From Pteria penguin (lineage: Eukaryota > Mollusca > Bivalvia > Pterioida > Pteriidae), in the NCBI GenBank assembly GCA_035048485.1, contig CM068585.1, positions 50,111,186-50,175,185 of the forward strand: a stretch of 64,000 nucleotides of DNA, in the 5' to 3' direction. Position numbers and translations under genes: made by a program. Of this stretch, positions 37,336-49,300 are shown piece after piece. How positions within the stretch are numbered: position 1 is the stretch's first letter; each line of letters starts with the position of its first letter. The notes beneath the pieces are model-generated. The model did not search any database. It saw only the letters and a list, made by a program, of their open reading frames with translations, and was not told the DNA's origin.

Positions 37336-38509
37336 AATTAATTTTGATAAGAACCATCCGTACTTCCTCTTTACGTGATTTCATCTGACATCCATCCGTT
37401 CAACAATTCTAACATTCATTTATAGTCCTATTGCTATGTACTGTGCTCCTCCAAATTATACACACTCTTTGCTTTATATATAAAATTATTTAAGTGGTTA
37501 TTCCATTATGTGCAGCACTACTGAAATTTTTCCTCTGCATATCTCATCCCTAGCCTAAGATCCACCATTGATACAGCAAAATTTAAGGGGACCTGTACCA
37601 GGTTTTACGTAAATTCATAGAAAGCTTAATTTAACATTTTACATTTATATAGAGTATTCCCTTTGTTTAAAATAATAACCTACTCCCCTTCTCAATCTGA
37701 ATTCTTAAATTAGCACACGAACACAAAATTATAATTGTCGAATAGAGAAAATTGATAATCGACTGAAAATGTGATAGAAAGACAAGTCCTTAAAATACAT
37801 CAAAGCGAATCCAAACTTTAAATTCAAAATTAATCAAAGGTAATACCGTATCATGCGACACCATTTTAAATAATTATTAAACAATGACCGAGTTTGTTCC
37901 TTTCTGTCGTCAATCTGAAAAGGGTATCTTATGATTTCTATTCTTTCTGTACTGGACCAATCCCATTACATATACATACTTCATACTTGCCATTCTTTAA
38001 TTTTAATTTTTGGCCAAATGCCAATATCACAATAATATATACCTCCAGGATTAAAAAAGCACTTACTTTATTCATTCACCCGTCTGGATCACCTGGATAT
38101 ATCTTTCAATGCAGCCCATCTGACGTGGTGCGGTGAGGATTCTGAATGCATCACCTTTGATCTACTTTGCCTCGCACTGAATGCAATTATGGTGCAATTA
38201 TCATTTAAAAAGAAAAAAACATCGCCAAAAGTTAAGTAAAGGACCTTAAGAATAATATTCTTTCTAAGTATCAATGAAATCACCATGCCATTGCAGAGAA
38301 GTCTGTTAAGGGGAAACGTAGGTGTACAATGGGTTAAAGACAAATCAATATGATATTTTGATGAGGTGATCAGGTGAGCGAAAACTGAAAAGCACTTATA
38401 CATAAAAACTGAGAGAAATAGGTTTAGGACAACGAAATGTATGCACTATTCAGTAAATACTTTTTTACTTATAAGAACTGTGATTACCCTTTTGAGCCGG
38501 GTTTGTTTA

Positions 38510-38745
38510 TCGATTCATGATTGTTTTACGTACCTCCATGATTGATTGTTTCACGAATGTCTGCATGTTACAGATATTTATACCTTTGCAAAGAATACAC
38601 CTGAATCAGTGATGTATTTTTACCGTGGCATGTCTACCGTGACATAGGACCTTGTTTTTCATTGTTTCATCCTGATGACAGGACACCGAATAGCTAGTGT
38701 CGAACAAAACACCTGTTGGTCGCGAGCCGAACACCTCCTCCTCCA
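38510..38745 (-). mobile_element. tRNA-derived SINE, family 1, degenerate
   Basis: Carries attgttttacgtacctccat and atgattgattgtttcacgaa (tail duplicated), cgtggcatgtctaccgtgac and gatgacaggacaccga. The head is eroded. Confidence 0.6.
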
Positions 38746-39204
38746 CGGTGCTGCACCAGCTCTCCTACATCGGAATATACCCCTAAAAGCATTTGGTAAC
38801 ACACAACATTCCATGGGGACTATAGGTTCACCATTTCTTGTATCGGTACGGGGTAGTATACTATACCTATTTCACCTTCTTTTCCACAGAAAGAATAATA
38901 ATCTAGTATACTCACATATAAATTAGGCTAACCCTATACCCCCGCCCATTCCACCGACTCCTTGAATATTATTTAACACTTCTATCATTTTTAACCACTC
39001 CGTAAATCACAAAACTTATCCAGAGTGTACACATGTACATATTTGTGCAGATTAAACCAGATCTATTGTTTTCTTTCACCAAGCACTACTCCCTTGTGAA
39101 CATAAAATGATGAACTTAATATCCAATTATTAAACAAATATACAATACAAATTTAACAAAACATCTGTGTACCTTCTACATTGTGTCTTCTGTAAAACTA
39201 TTGA

Positions 39205-39360
39205 AGATGCAGCGGTACTTTCGATTTAGCTTACATTTTCATGTCTACTGAGACTTTAAAACATGTTTTGACGCGCTTATATGGGCGCGCGTTGAAATTC
39301 CTCCTTTCGGTTTTTACTATCGCGAACACTGATATATCAAAAAGGCAAGGGTTCTATAGA
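39205..39360. repeat. duplication anchor 1 (copy 2)
   Basis: Same-orientation match to 7290-7440; see that entry. Confidence 0.65.
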
Positions 39361-39839
39361 CATTACTTTATTTAAAGTTCTGTGTTATTAAAAACGATAG
39401 CGGTGTTTCGTGATTTGAATTTGTTTTTGTATATATATGCAAAGTGAAACCATCACCACCCCACCCCCCTGGTATGAAGCGCGGAATATTAAAAATAGTG
39501 AATATAACTGTCTTACGGTATATTGCGATTTCTCGAGATTCGCTGTCTCTGAACTAACAGCTACTCAACACCAAGTATCTTACGGTACATGTTACAGTTA
39601 AGTTGGCATGGAGGTGCTAGATACATTACATCAAACAATACTTTTTATAATTTACATAAAATGAGCATTAAAGTCAATGCGCCCCAAACATGTAATTGTT
39701 GAGGCGAACTAGGTATTTCATGAGTATTGAATGACCTGATTTATAACATCGGGTGAGAACCTGTGACAACAGGTTCAAACACAGTCATATTTCTGTAGGT
39801 ATTTAAAATAACGAAGAATATTTAATTAACAAAAGAATG

Positions 39840-40690
39840 AATTGTGGGTTCTATATCATAAGGTGGGCACTGTAGTCTATGATTTCAGGTGAAATGTTGG
39901 GTGAACAAGTAGATTCTTAACGTGAATCAGTGGTGATTTCTTTGACATCATGTGTGCGGTAAAGGTCATATCGTAAAAAACATTCTTAGGTTTAAGTAAG
40001 ATTTTTATAATTCTGTTAATATTCTGGGGTTCTGATTGGTTGATTATGAACCATGTGATACCTATTGACCGGATGATGATACAATGACCGGGACAATCGA
40101 ATAGGGCCGACGCAGGAATCAATATGGTGACGATCGCACGCCTCAACTACGTCGGGAATTTTCAAATACGGACTGGAAATTACACAATTAATTAATATAT
40201 ATTTACTTATTCTTAATCATACGCAGAAGAACACAGATCACTGATGCTTTCTGTCGCTTGATAATCTGTTTCACTATTTATAACTCGTCCTCAGTCAATA
40301 GAACTGCAGATGAAATGTATGTTTTACTGAATATTCTAGATATATAATTAACTTTTCGGTATAGTAAAACGGTTATTCCATGTGAGATCAAAATAGAAAT
40401 TTGATGACCCTTAACCCGGCACCCGAAGTGGTCTGACCTGATCACATAGGGAGTAATTATTTGTAAAATGTAGATGATGGAGGAGATCACGAACAATCTT
40501 TGAATTATAAGTGATCCATATGCCACAAAGAAAGCGCTGTATATATAACAGTAAGAATGAATATTTATTCAGGGAATCACTTGGGTTGGGGAAGAGGATT
40601 ACGATGGTTCGTACGGGACAAATGTAATAGGTTTGGTTGAGATATTAGATGGGAAATAATGCTGTGTAGTAAAATGGAATGACTAGCGAT
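39840..40690. repeat. duplication anchor 2 (copy 2)
   Basis: Diverged match to 13130-13530 in the same order: tgggttctatatcataaggt, a gtgatttctttgacatcatg...ggtaaaggtcatat block, then tagtaaaatggaatgactag. Non-coding. Confidence 0.5.
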
Positions 40691-42055
40691 TCTAAACGCC
40701 ACATGCGTATATCTAAGACTTCTTTGAGTTTTGAGTTATTTGTGAAAGACCTAAGTTGGTAGAAAATAACGATTTAATTTTAATTTCATTTTTTCCGTGA
40801 AAAGTCAACAAGTGAAATGTTTACATTAGAGCAAGTATTCGCTTACTATATAAAAAGAATGCGTTTAATGTCATCAGACGCATATGGCTGCAATACGTGT
40901 ATACTGATGTTTTGGCTCCATAAATTAAGTACATAGATGAAGGAATGTTCTGAATAATGAATTATTACTAGGGGTCATCACTAAGGTGAACTTTATACTG
41001 ACAGGAATAATTGATCTTCAAGTAAGCGTTTTGTGAACGCTACAAATTATGTTCTGAATATATTCCATTTCGTCAAGTGAATATTTAAGCATTTTATCGA
41101 GCTCTGAGGTTCTGAACAATGCTGAATGTTATAAGCATAGTTAAGTCAATAGCTTTCCTGGCTAGTACACCGAATGATCCAGCGTTCGAGCACATAAAGC
41201 GCGTCAATGGTGCACGGTGATACTCTTTTCAGAGGAGACATTAAAATCCCAAATGCAGCAGGTAGTATTTAAGTCGTCAATATATACTTTAATAATTTTA
41301 AAGTGAGTTAGACGTAAAACAAGAAAAGAAGAAGTAGAAGCAAGCATTTCATGTCAAGATTTAATCTGTGGGGTTTCTTCCCATCCGTTTTCAATATCAA
41401 AAACGGATAGTGTCTAGTAAGATATTCTAGCGAAATGAATGGCGCATAGAAGATGATTCGTGAAAATTGATATTGCCAACCTTGATCCGACAAAGAATGG
41501 AGCACTCAATGATGCATCCAAATACAGTCATCCACTCACAAGGAGGGGTCTATTTATTAATAAGACAATGTCACATGATGTATCCAAGAATAAGAATATG
41601 ATACCATATATCAGGTCAGAGTAGTAGAATCGTAAAGATGAATTTTTAAAAAGTCTACACGTACGTTTATCTATATAGAATTTCTACATGTACCCAATTT
41701 CATTTTTTGCAATTTTTATTTATATATTTATACCTGTGTCTTTTTTTCCAAACAGTAACAGACATCGGAATATGCAAAATATAAAAAGATCTCCACTAAA
41801 TAACATTGTATATATAATGAAAAAAAAAAAACAAAAAATGAAGAAAAGATGCAGAAATTTGAAAGAATATTACAATGGAGGTTAAGCAAATAGATTTCCA
41901 TATTTATATATGGATACGGAAATGAATTCAAAATACTCAGGGCAGAGAAGTTTGGGTGGGAAGTTGTACGCATCGGTTTTAAATATATCACTGTCTTGTG
42001 GTATCTGTTTCTTTGATAACTATTGTATATTAATCTTGGTGTGTAAACAGACAAG
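40691..42055. other. no gene seen
   Basis: AT-rich; a worn SINE-like piece (about 41152-41275, with gcgttcgagcac) is the only structure noticed. Confidence 0.35.
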
Positions 42056-43638
42056 CAGAGTCATGCTGAATAGGCAATACAAGTAGAATTATGCTGAATA
42101 GGCAATACAAGTAGAATCATGCTGAACAGGCAATACAAGTAGAATCATGCTGCACAGAATCATGCTGAACAGGCAATACAAGTAGAATCATGCTGCACAG
42201 GCAATACAAGTAGAATCATACTGAACATGCAATACAAGTAGAATCATGCTGCACAGGCAATACAAGTAGAATCATGCTGCACAGGCAATACAAGTAGAAT
42301 CATGCTGAACAGGCAATACAAGTAGAATCATGCTGAACAGGCAATACAAGTAGAATCATGCTGAACAGGCAATACAAGTAGAATCATGCTGAAAAGGCAA
42401 TACAAGTAGAATCATGCTGCACAGGCAATACAAGTAGAATCATGCTGTACAGGCAATACAAGTAGAATCATGCTGAATAGGCAATACAATTAGAATCATG
42501 CTGAATAGGCAATACAATTAGAATCATGCTGAATAGGCAATACAAGTAGAATCATGCTGAATAGGCAATACAAGTAGAATCATACTGAACAGGCAATACA
42601 AGTAGAATCATGCTGAACAGGCAATACAAGTAGAATCATGCTGAATAGGCAATACAAGTAGAATCATGCTGCACAGGCAATACAAGTAGAATCATGCTGC
42701 ACAGGCAATACAAGTAGAATCATGCTGAACAGGCAATTCAAGTAGAATCATACTGAATAGGCAATACAATTAGAATCATGCTGAACAGGCAATACAAGTA
42801 GAATCATGCTGAATAGGCAATACAAGTAGAATCATGCTGAACAGGCAATACAAGTAGAATCATGCTGAATAGGCAATACAAGTAGAATCATGCTGAACAG
42901 GCAATACAAGTAGAATCATGCTGTACAGGCCATACAAGTAGAATCATACTGTATAGGCAATACAATTAGAATCATGCTGAACAGGCAATATAAGTAGAAT
43001 CATGCTGAATAGGCAATACAAGTAGAATCATGCTGAACAGGCAATACAAGTAGAATCATACTGAACAGGCAATACAAGTAGAATCATGCTGAACAGGCAA
43101 TACAAGTAGAATCATGCTGAATAAGCAATACAAGTAGAATCATGCTGAATAGGCAATACAAGTAGAATCATGCTGCACAGGCAATACAAGTAGAATCATG
43201 CTGCACAGGCAATACAAGTAGAATCATGCTGAATAGGCAATACAAGTAGAATCATACTGAATAGGCAATACAAGTAGAATCATGCTGAACAGGCAATACA
43301 AGTAGAATCATGCTGAATAGGCAATACAAGTAGAATCATGCTGAACAGGCAATACAAGTAGAATCATGCTGAATAGGCAATACAAGTAGAATTATGCTGC
43401 ACAGGCAATACAAGTAGAGTCATGCTGAATAGGCAATACAAGTAGAATCATGCTGAATAGGCAATACAAGTAGAATCATGCTGAACAGGCAATACAAGTA
43501 GAATCATGCTGAACAGGCAATACAAGTAGAATCATGCTGAATAGGCAATACAAGTAGAATCATGCTGAATAGGCAATACAAGTAGAATCATGCTGTACAG
43601 GCCATACAAGTAGAATCATGCTGAATAGGCAATACCAC
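42056..43638. repeat. 28-bp minisatellite, about 56 copies
   Basis: Head-to-tail units built on catgctgaacaggcaatac plus aagtagaat. Four main variants differ at two adjacent positions (gaacagg, gaatagg, gcacagg, gtacagg), with rarer changes such as caatacaatta and atactg. One unit near 42150 is truncated. The 28-bp period is not a multiple of three and the unit contains TAG, so it is not coding. Confidence 0.97.
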
Positions 43639-43839
43639 AATCACAATAGGGCAGTATCCCGAAAGAAAATGAAGTAAATTAAAAAGCGCTTATAATTTGT
43701 TTATTGATTGATATTTCCCAAGCATGCTATTTTCTTTTTTGTTCAGACTGAATATAAATAATATGTAGAATTCATATTCTTATAAGGTCGTTTCTTTTTA
43801 ACAATTATCAAAATTATAAAATATTTTGAAAAAAGCATC

Positions 43840-44540
43840 ATTCTAGGAGTATTGCTCAAGAAATACATGTCCACATCCTGTCCCACCACTTATCACTTAA
43901 ATACATGTATCTGTTTTCACCATATTTTAAGACAATAGCGATCATTTCACATCAAGGTATATTGAAAACATCATCATCTCCATACCAAAGCATATATCCA
44001 TGTACGGTTTGAATCTGATTACTGCTATTATCAGGAAACCATGTTGTAAAGTATTGACCAAAGGACAGATAGACGAATGGAGAGGATACTGATACACACG
44101 CCAAGTAAATTTGCTGATAAATGTTATGGCAAAATGATACTAATGAGCAATTAATTGACCAAGAAAACCACATAGGACAAAAAGGATACCTCAAATAGTA
44201 ATTGAACTGCATTGTTAGTATGATCGTCGTTTTGATGCTTTTACTCTTGCACAAAGCGGTGAAGTATATAAATCAACTGACCATAATTTGTCGATTAAAC
44301 ACAAGTATAAGTGAGAGAAATCATATAATGCAAACAGTGGTGAAATAAAAAGAACATTTAATATTAAAATCTTATTTCTAAGAAGAAAAATGTGTCCCTT
44401 CTAAAAGGATTACAACTGAACATGCTATAAGCCACCGGGATGATATCTGATCCAAATAAATGAATAAATCTGGACTTTCCTTTCTTATAATTGAAATTCT
44501 ATGATGCAACGTAAATGTTTGTCTATAAATTCTCAAAAAC
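43840..44540. repeat. 3' flank of gene B (duplication anchors 3 and 4, copy 2)
   Basis: Counterpart of 19200-20620, interrupted differently: in gene A's flank the terminal-inverted-repeat element lies on the far side of the anchor, here it lies on the near side. Confidence 0.6.
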
Positions 44541-44909
44541 AGAAATGAGATCAAGTTCTATGGAGGAATAAGCATCACCTGCCGATCAGCCACATCCAAC
44601 CTGCTGCCATAAGTATATATGAATAAAAGTAGGAAACGACACAGCCGTAGTCACAACCGTTATATGTCATGATAAGTACAAATGATGCAGTAGTGGTAAT
44701 GCAGACGGTCGTACTTCTATTAAATATAAAAGTCAACATATCAGACAGCGATCTATTGTATGAGCAAATTTCGTCTTTTAAACGATCTTAAAATTTGCGG
44801 AATGTTGACTTAATGCGTGCTATCTTATATCCTAGTGATAGTAACTTTTCTCCCAGTAGTTTGCCTTGATAAATAAAGGAACAAGCTCGAGCATACCGAA
44901 TCACTTGTA

Positions 44910-45940
44910 CAGTGAGGTGCAGTCCTAACATAACATTATGTTAACGTCGCGTTAACGTGTAGTTTGCTTTCCTCGTGCGCTCAGGACTGCTGAGCACACG
45001 CGTTTGCGTTAACGCAGATTTCCTCGTGAACTAAAATTTGAGACTGCGTTAACGCGCTGGACTGCCGCGTGAACGTGCCTGACAGCCACGTTCGCTTGCT
45101 TACAACTCAAATAGAGAAGGATTTAAAGGTGAATCGATATATACATTGTATATTTAAATATAAAAACATATTACTGTGTGCATGTAGATACATATTTAGA
45201 ATTAAATAAAACGCTTACGAGTAAAGGGGTAAATTTAAAAAAAATATTGAATACATTTTCCGAACATTGAATATAAGGAAATTTATTCTTATTTTAGGGT
45301 AATAACAATAATAATAATAATAATAATAATAATTAAAATAATGAAAGGAATAATAACGATGATAATCATTGTATCGATATATTATGAAAAATAGGTAAAT
45401 AAAAAAAACCAATTGTAAATACATAAATAAGAAAAAATACATAACAAAATTATAAATAAATTAACAAATAAGAAATAAATACATAATTTTATTAATTAAA
45501 AATAAACAAATAAAATAGAGTTAGAATGTAATTTTCCTAGAGTCTTTATGGTATAAACTGACGAAGTATTTCATAAATACCTGAGTGCATGTCTGCGCGA
45601 TGATTTCCATTATTATATTACATATGAAACCCTAATGCGGGGTGTAATTTTAACATCACATTTAATGCACGTATATATGGCGACATTTGGGTAATTTAAT
45701 TAGATTCCTTTTATTTTCTCCATCCGTACCACTGTAAAGAGAATTACAAATGTAATCATGTGAACGCGCGACTGGACTGAGCGCACGCGGGAATAAATCG
45801 CGTTAACGCGAATTTCCTCCCGCGTTAACGCAAGGAGCGCACGCGCGTCCGGTCGAGCAGTCCTAGCACGTGTGCTAAAGCAGTCCTCGTGACTGCTCTT
45901 CGCGTTAACGTGAATGTTATGTTAGGACTGCACCCATCTG
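44910..45940. mobile_element. terminal-inverted-repeat element, copy 2, TA-flanked
   Basis: 1031 bp, same ends as 17825-18907 (CAGtgaggtgcagtcctaac and complement), flanked by TA (44908-44909 and 45941-45942). The terminal CpG-rich blocks are highly similar to copy 1; the AT-rich core has an expanded (AAT)n run near 45300. No transposase. It sits only 67 bp beyond the gene B stop codon. Confidence 0.85.
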
Positions 45941-46007
45941 TAACATGCAAACACCTTATCTGGTTTCCAAGCATAAAGTAGATGACTAAGCGTATCTGCT
46001 CTGTGAA

Positions 46008-46322
46008 CTATAAGGGTTGCACGACTCCCTTCCCTAATAAAGGCCCATGTTCATGCAAATATAACGGTGGCCACACAACATAGTCCATGAGTGTTCCAGA
46101 TTTCGTGTAATGTCTATATGAATTCTCATCGTATGGTTTTCCTGGCTTAAAGTCAAAATGAATGTAGACTGGTGGTTCACGAATTCTCATGAGCCACGAC
46201 AGGCTCGCACATGACTTGGCATAGTGTACTGTTTTAGGTATTGTGTTGAGGTCGACCGTTGAGCCATGTTTATACTTATTCAGTTCATGATGAAGGAGAT
46301 TTGGTAGTCTGGACAGGAACAT
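46008..46322 (-). CDS. gene B, last exon: end of MIEAP domain
   Basis: 315 nt, phase 0, acceptor gtatttcag, stop at 46008. CASLSWLMRIREPPVYIHFD and YVVWPPLYLHEHGPLLGKG mark the C-terminal MIEAP domain. About 88% identical to the gene A exon. Confidence 0.88.
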   Translation of the reverse strand: MFLSRLPNLLHHELNKYKHGSTVDLNTIPKTVHYAKSCASLSWLMRIREPPVYIHFDFKPGKPYDENSYRHYTKSGTLMDYVVWPPLYLHEHGPLLGKGVVQPL

Positions 46323-49300
46323 CTGAAATACAAGAATTGAATTCTTAACGAAATTTACTCTGAAATGCTATAAAACCAACATGAATGATAAGGCAAAATT
46401 GATATGGTACTGGTTACATATAGGTCTTTCTACATGATAAAGGTCAGTTGGCCGAATATTTGTAGGAAAAACGAATTATCGTTTATTGTTGCGTTTGAAC
46501 GAAATCCTCATTAAAGTCAAACAAACAAAAAAATTACAGCACTAATCAACTCGTGCTCATAATCCACATTATACTATATAAAGATGTAAATACTACATAT
46601 ACTTATTGTATATATATGCTCATACTATACTAACATGCACAGTTGCACACATTACACATACCAACTGTATTTACGTACACATATACATGTGTTAGTGAAC
46701 AGAGTTTCTCCTCATCAGTGAATCAGTTTTCAGGTATATTCATCTTACCTCTTGCATCAAAAGAGCACAGGAAGCACCTAGTGATATACGGATGTCGCAT
46801 AATGACTTTGTCAGTGGAACATTTGTAGGAATCACAAAAGTGTCCTGAAAAGAATATAGATAGAGTTTCACCTGTGATTAATGCTTTTACATTAATGAAG
46901 GCTTGTGTGACTATTACATGAAGGTGAGTTTTATGCAAAGGCTAATGTTACAAAAACGACTTTTCTAAGCAGGTGACTTTATAAGGTGATGAAAAAGACA
47001 ACTTTCACTGTATATTAGATCCGTCAATTGGAATTTTACTCAAATCTTAACTGAAACTGCCAATGCCATTGTACAGTTACACTCATCACATTTTAATGTT
47101 CCACATATTTATGGTCTTAATAAAACTTTTCTGAACACAAATATTCTTGTTTCAAGGTACCACTTCATTCATGAAACTATGTGAAATCATGTGAAGTAAC
47201 GACAATGCAGAAGTCAAAATTAGACTCAATATATTACATATCGATGCTGCTACAGTGAATATACATGTAGTTTATATAAGAGATATAAGTCAAACTTAAT
47301 TTTTCAGGAAGCAAACAGAACATAAACAACAAAGAGACACCAAAGGGTTAACCATATCTAGAAGTCCATGGAATTAAAGGCTAATATCGTGTATAGTATC
47401 ATTTTCAGACAAATGCAAATCTTAATTTAAATTGAAGTGAAACCAAGTGTCCAGGAGGAGTTAGCGTCCTTTGTTTGCATGCAACATTTATCGCAAAAGT
47501 CCTGCAACAACTTGTGAAGTCGGGACGTAAATATAAATATATTTGTGATACATTCACCAATTTATTCATAAATGTATCACAAATTATTAACAGCAGACGA
47601 CAGTGCCCTAACCTCAAAAAACTACTAACACGTGCGAAATTTTGCATGAAAGTAAACAATAGTGTAAAGAAATGTGAAGACCCCTGATGTGGAACATGTA
47701 GTTACATCGAGAAAGGGGAAACAATAAAACTAAAATCCGGCGAAAATTTGCGAGCAACTGCCAGTATGGACTGAAAACAATGAATATGATTTATTATGCA
47801 ACATGCCCAACATGCGGGAAAAACTATATACGACAAACTGGGAAACTCAAGAGTTAGAGTACACAAATAACAGATAAAAGACCCCAGTGTTAGAAATACT
47901 CCATGTTGCGAATATTTTGCTTACTGTGCAAAGGGAACCTTCAAAATATTCCCTTTTTTCAAAATGTGGAATAATGATGAACTATTAACAGCAAAAGAGG
48001 ATTATTTCATCAAACGTTACAATTCAAAACTTAATAGAAAATAATTGTTTAGTAACTCAAATTCTTTAACTTATAAATGCTGCAATCGGACGTAATCATG
48101 ATGTAATCAGACAATCAACAATTGTTATTATGTTGTTTACTTGTTTACATCTGATGAGCCGCAATGGCGAACATACTTACGGATTAAAGTATTTACAGAA
48201 AATGGACAGTGTGATATTCTAATTATATCATTATTAAACATTGCTGTACCAAGTAAGAAAAAAGAGGAGTTACTGGCTCAGTTATGTGGCAGAAGTCACC
48301 AAGGAGCTATACAATACATGGATATAAATAATATACTAGCACATATAACACATTACAAAAATATTTTGTAGTAACAACTATTTTAAATATATATACAAGA
48401 TTTGTTTTAGTACAACCTTGACTAACACAAAATGAACTACATGTTTTTAAATGCATTTTATTTTAATCAATTAAAGTTTTTGATAAGATAAAAACCTGCT
48501 CCCGGTAGACATGGCCCATGGTGGGTAAAGTTGTGACAGCCCTTATGACTGATGATTCATATTCCTTTTCTACTTCTGTACTTATTTTATAGGCACTCTG
48601 AAATATACAACATTAGATAATTCAATAATAGTACAAATAGGATAGATATGTACTTTATCATCGATAATATTCAGTAAGATTCCAATGGTTGATGGGGGTA
48701 ACTTGGTGTAAAAGTTCAGAACTTGAGGTGTAGGCAATCTGCGTACGATTCCCGGACTGTAACTTTTCAAAGTTGGTTTCCTCTATTCTGTGTCACAGTA
48801 TTGCCGAAAATTGATGAGCATGACATCAAACAAATTACCATTATATCTATCGATAAATAATCTTGAGACAGAATGAATGAATAAGGATAATGGATTCTAA
48901 GCAAATCTAGATAAATTCAAATCTCAAATTTTAAGTCTGAATATCATATATCTGAATGTTATTTATAAAGTTGAATAATGTCATTGTGTTATTACAAGGT
49001 ACATCATTTACACGGTGATGTCACCTATTTTGCACATTGCTTTCTTAATATCATACAAGCAAAAGACCCAAACTACGCAATTAGCACATTGAAATACCAT
49101 GACTGAAGACCGAGTGACATGGAATAATAGCACATTTTGAAAGAATAAATGATTATTAAGGTTTATGTAAAGCGCATTAAGTAAATATATGTTTATTATA
49201 CATATTTTAGTCTAAAACCTTTCCAAGATCGCAAGAGAAGGGAGTGGTTTTCAGTTTACTGTCCTTCAACTGTTCAACCATGTTGGTTTTGCTTGTAACA

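Larger units (their letters stand above)
36463..39204. other. no gene recognised
   Basis: Apart from the inverted repeat at 37100 and a SINE at 38510 this stretch holds no supported exon. It lies where gene A's 5' end and promoter would be expected. Confidence 0.35.

Noticed and set aside
37885..37915. Minus-strand exon candidate after acceptor cccttttcag
   Set aside because: The frame gives LTTERNKLG but no donor in the phase needed by its neighbours.
38115..38150. 22-nt microexon candidate with donor AAAG|GTGATG on the minus strand
   Set aside because: Phase 0 at the end and no homology to either paralog; probably chance.
42056..43638. CRISPR-like array
   Set aside because: Units are contiguous 28-bp repeats without unique spacers, in a eukaryotic context; it is a minisatellite.
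45215..45442. Tyr/Phe-rich minus-strand frame
   Set aside because: Caused by the (AAT)n tract in the core of the inverted-repeat element.
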